This document shows, piece by piece, positions 61,745-64,000 of a stretch of 64,000 nt of DNA. The translations under genes and the position numbers were made by a program. The notes under the pieces were generated by a model, which did no database searches, was not told where the DNA came from, and worked only from the letters and a program-made list of their open reading frames with translations. Each line of letters opens with the position of its first letter. The first letter of the stretch is position 1. This stretch comes from JL08 sp963765555 (lineage in GTDB: Bacteria > Pseudomonadota > Alphaproteobacteria > Rhodobacterales > Rhodobacteraceae): positions 124,001 to 188,000 of the forward strand of contig CAVXWX010000005.1 in the NCBI GenBank assembly GCA_963765555.1, read 5' to 3'.

Positions 61745-62827
61745 CTATCGCGCGGGAAAAACGAAACACTTGTCGCGCCGGATGGTCAGCCACAAAACGG
61801 TTCCTTCGGCAGGCAGGAAAACGTTGGGCACAGTCGCGCGCAACAGGGTGCTGTCATGTTCCAACCGGAATTCAACAAGCGATTCATGCCCCAGAAACCG
61901 TGCCCGCTCAACCGTTGCGCGCGCCGCGACACCTTGGGTCGGGGTGGGCAGCGGGCCTTTGCCTGCACGATCAAAATCAATGCTCAGGTGCTGGGGGCGG
62001 AACACAATATCAACTTCGGTTCCGTCCGGCACGCCGGGGGCCAGAAACCGCCCGAACACGGTGTGCGCCAACGCTCCATTCACTGTGGCGCGCAACACAT
62101 TGGCATCACTGAAGAAAGCCACAGATTGGCGATCCACAGGGCGGGTATAGACATTATAAGGCGCGCCTTGTTGCACAACCTTGCCATCGCGCATCAAGGC
62201 GATTTCATCCGCCATGCGCATCGCCTCTTCCGGCTCGTGCGTGACCAGCAGAACGGCGGTGTCTTCGTTCTTCAGAAGGCTAAGCGTTTCGTCGCGAATG
62301 CCATCGCGCAAACGGTTGTCCAGGCCCGAAAACGGTTCATCCATCAACATCACGCGCGGTCGCGGTGCCAGCGCCCGTGCCAGCGCAACCCGCTGCTGCT
62401 CCCCGCCGGACAACTGGTGTGGAAACCCGTCAATAAATCGCAGCAGATCGACCTTTTCCAACAGTTCCGCAACGCGGGCCCGCTTCTCCTCTTTCGAGCC
62501 GGACAGACCAAACCCGACATTGCCCGCCACACTTAGATGCGGGAACAGCGCAAAGTCCTGAAACATCAGCCCGATCTCGCGCCGTTCGGGCGGCACCCGG
62601 TACACCGTGTCGCAAATCAGGTTGCCATCGACGTAAATCTCGCCGCTGTCCTGCATTTCAACGCCTGCAATGATCCGCAACGTCGTGGATTTTCCACAGC
62701 CCGACGGGCCCAAAAGGCAGGTCACTTGCCCTGGCATGATTTTTAACGACACATCATCCACAACCGAACGGCCATCAAACCGGCGGACAATGTTGCGTAT
62801 TTCAAGGCGGGGATGCGGGGGGGTCAA
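61745..62827 (-). CDS. fbpC: ABC transporter ATPase, iron(III)/FbpC-like
   Basis: 360 residues. The ATPase domain has Walker A LLGPSGCGKST, signature LSGGEQQRVALARAL and Walker B VMLMDEPFSGLD. It is followed by a TOBE-like regulatory C-domain (VDIVFRPQHLSIDFDRAG). ALFPHLSVAGNVGFGLSG resembles the FbpC/PotA group, which moves ferric iron or polyamines. No permease or binding-protein gene is in the window. The TTG start at 62827 has GAGG five bases upstream. Confidence 0.83.
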   Translation of the reverse strand: MTPPHPRLEIRNIVRRFDGRSVVDDVSLKIMPGQVTCLLGPSGCGKSTTLRIIAGVEMQDSGEIYVDGNLICDTVYRVPPERREIGLMFQDFALFPHLSVAGNVGFGLSGSKEEKRARVAELLEKVDLLRFIDGFPHQLSGGEQQRVALARALAPRPRVMLMDEPFSGLDNRLRDGIRDETLSLLKNEDTAVLLVTHEPEEAMRMADEIALMRDGKVVQQGAPYNVYTRPVDRQSVAFFSDANVLRATVNGALAHTVFGRFLAPGVPDGTEVDIVFRPQHLSIDFDRAGKGPLPTPTQGVAARATVERARFLGHESLVEFRLEHDSTLLRATVPNVFLPAEGTVLWLTIRRDKCFVFPAR

Positions 62828-62947
62828 TGCGGCCTCTTCGATATCCGATCAAAACCATCGGATTTGGAATATGTCCCTATCAGCCCGATTTCCGGCCCGC
62901 AAGCCTGTGGTGCGCCCCAAGGTGCAATTGATCGGCGCACCTTGTCG

Positions 62948-64000
62948 TCACTTGGGCGGCAAAAGCGTGAATGGGGCTTCTTTCACCAAAACACCGTTGA
63001 CCTGCACCCCCAGAAATTGCGTTCCCGGATAAAGCCGAAACGTCGTTGCGTCACCCTTGAACCTGTGGGTCTTGTACAACGTCAGCGGTGCGTCCGGTTG
63101 CAAGACAACCTGCTTCAGCTTGAACACTTTCGGCGCGTGCTGCCCCGATGATTTCAAGAACCGGATCACATAGTCTATGAGGACCGGCGTCTTTTGCCGG
63201 GCCGCAACAGTCACATCAAATGTCAGCGCGTCTCCGACAGACACAGACCCGTTTTCCAAGTGCAACGCGACATCAACCTGTGCCTGCGGATCAAAGCCCA
63301 GAACACCCAGAGCGCGGGCATTGCCCTGCCTGATCAGCCCGCGCAAGGCATGCCGCGTCATCCACCCCAGTTCCGCATCGTTCTGATGCCCGTCACCGGC
63401 CCATTTCTCCAGCATGTCGATCGCCATGTCCGGATTGGTTTTTGCTATGTCATTCAGATGGTTGGAAACCGACCTTGTCACATATCGTGTTCCGTCGGCA
63501 TGCAATATATCCAGCAATGGCAGCGCTGCCTCGGGATCGATTGTGACCGCTTTGGCCCAAGGCAATTTGGGCCGTGTCCCCTCTGACACCAACCGGCGGA
63601 CATGATAGTTTTCATCGCGCGCCCAAACCGCCAACCGGCGCAGGGTTTCTTGTGGCCGCGTGTTCAGAAACGGACGAATATAGAACTCCATCGAAAACCG
63701 TTTCGTCGCAGCATATAGCAGATCAAGCGCCCGATCGTGATGGTTTTCCAGCCCATGGCGCACGGCCAGTATTCCGGGAACCGCGTGAATGAAGCGTCCG
63801 AAATCATTGTCCGTGTGCTGCAGGTCCAGCGGCGGCGGCAACGCGGCTTCCAGTTGCGCCGCCATCTCATTAAAATCCGCCGGCAGGTACGGCTCAAGAC
63901 AATCTGCCATCCAGTCCAGCCGTTGCAGCAGCTCGCGCTCTGCAAATCCGGCCAGTGTTGTCGCGTGATAGGCATCTGCATCAAATCCGGGAATTCCGGC
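62948..64000 (-). CDS. DNA alkylation repair protein (AlkC/AlkD-like HEAT repeats), cut by the window end
   Basis: The frame is open past an internal Met codon at 63910 to base 64000, and conserved-looking sequence continues there (GFDADAYHATTLAGFAEREL), so the true start lies outside. The HEAT-like helical repeats are recognisable from RPQETLRRLAVWARDENYHV, RLVSEGTRPKLPWA and MLEKWAGDGHQNDAELGWM. The C-terminus after about residue 210 is beta-rich. It probably excises N3- or N7-alkylated bases. It converges with nothing here; fbpC lies 120 bp downstream on the same strand. Confidence 0.85.
   Translation of the reverse strand, partial: AGIPGFDADAYHATTLAGFAERELLQRLDWMADCLEPYLPADFNEMAAQLEAALPPPLDLQHTDNDFGRFIHAVPGILAVRHGLENHHDRALDLLYAATKRFSMEFYIRPFLNTRPQETLRRLAVWARDENYHVRRLVSEGTRPKLPWAKAVTIDPEAALPLLDILHADGTRYVTRSVSNHLNDIAKTNPDMAIDMLEKWAGDGHQNDAELGWMTRHALRGLIRQGNARALGVLGFDPQAQVDVALHLENGSVSVGDALTFDVTVAARQKTPVLIDYVIRFLKSSGQHAPKVFKLKQVVLQPDAPLTLYKTHRFKGDATTFRLYPGTQFLGVQVNGVLVKEAPFTLLPPK

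Overview
The window is from an alphaproteobacterium, most likely the Rhodobacteraceae (Roseobacter group). Protein-level evidence for this includes a siroheme sulfite reductase operon carrying DUF2849 and DUF934 genes, an S-L-M (form II) CO-dehydrogenase-like cluster with coxD/coxE/xdhC accessory genes, a dctPQM TRAP transporter with dctBD, and the runs alr-mlaEF-radA-cvpA-purF and surE-pcm-nlpD-tatCBA. Most of the window is GC-rich chromosomal core. The first 4 kb is clearly poorer in GC and accessory.

Layout. 1-4.05 kb: an IS3-family (IS407-type) element splits an unrecognised gene. Two tRNA-Val genes (anticodons UAC and CAC) follow. A truncated copy of the 3' end of tRNA-Val(CAC) brackets a 1.3 kb AT-rich segment carrying one secreted-protein gene. 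4.07-14.1 kb: an HU-like protein with a basic tail, lon, a cysteine hydrolase, tgt, an outer-membrane protein, an SPFH/NfeD pair, a pseudouridine synthase, sufT, an IscA-type protein and tpiA. 14.2-20.6 kb: a C4-dicarboxylate-type TRAP system (dctPQM) with its two-component system dctBD. 20.7-28.1 kb: a cytochrome P450, then an assimilatory sulfur block (Lrp regulator, cobA, DUF2849, cysI, cysH, DUF934, fpr) and a TauD-family dioxygenase. 28.3-29.8 kb: an alanine-rich anchored repeat protein and infC, which appears to start at an ATA codon. 29.8-40.2 kb: ten leftward genes for a form II CO-dehydrogenase-like molybdenum hydroxylase and its maturation (coxD, an MBL-fold protein, coxE, two YeeE/YedE sulfur transporters, xdhC, a molybdopterin-binding protein, coxS, coxL, coxM). 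The transporter pair is preceded by two ATTC-N8-GAAT operators of the SqrR/BigR kind. 40.5-64 kb: pyrC, pyrE, dnaB, mipA, alr, mlaEF, radA, cvpA, a Hint-domain protein, purF, a fatty-acid desaturase, an SDR, surE, pcm, nlpD, a DUF815 ATPase, tatCBA, a WYL regulator, an FbpC-type ATPase and a DNA alkylation repair protein cut by the window end.

Eight genes (lon, tpiA twice, dctP, the P450, mlaE, purF twice, the SDR and surE) carry ten frame breaks in total. Each is explained by exactly one extra base, usually beside a short run of the same base. Because several of these genes are normally essential, I read them as sequencing or assembly errors and annotate each gene as one CDS. The most interesting biology is a DctD-like regulator that lacks the sigma-54 contact loop while two tandem DctD-type palindromes lie upstream of dctPQM, the sulfur transporter pair with sulfide-type operators inside the CO-dehydrogenase maturation cluster, the infC start, and the tRNA-bracketed mini-island.
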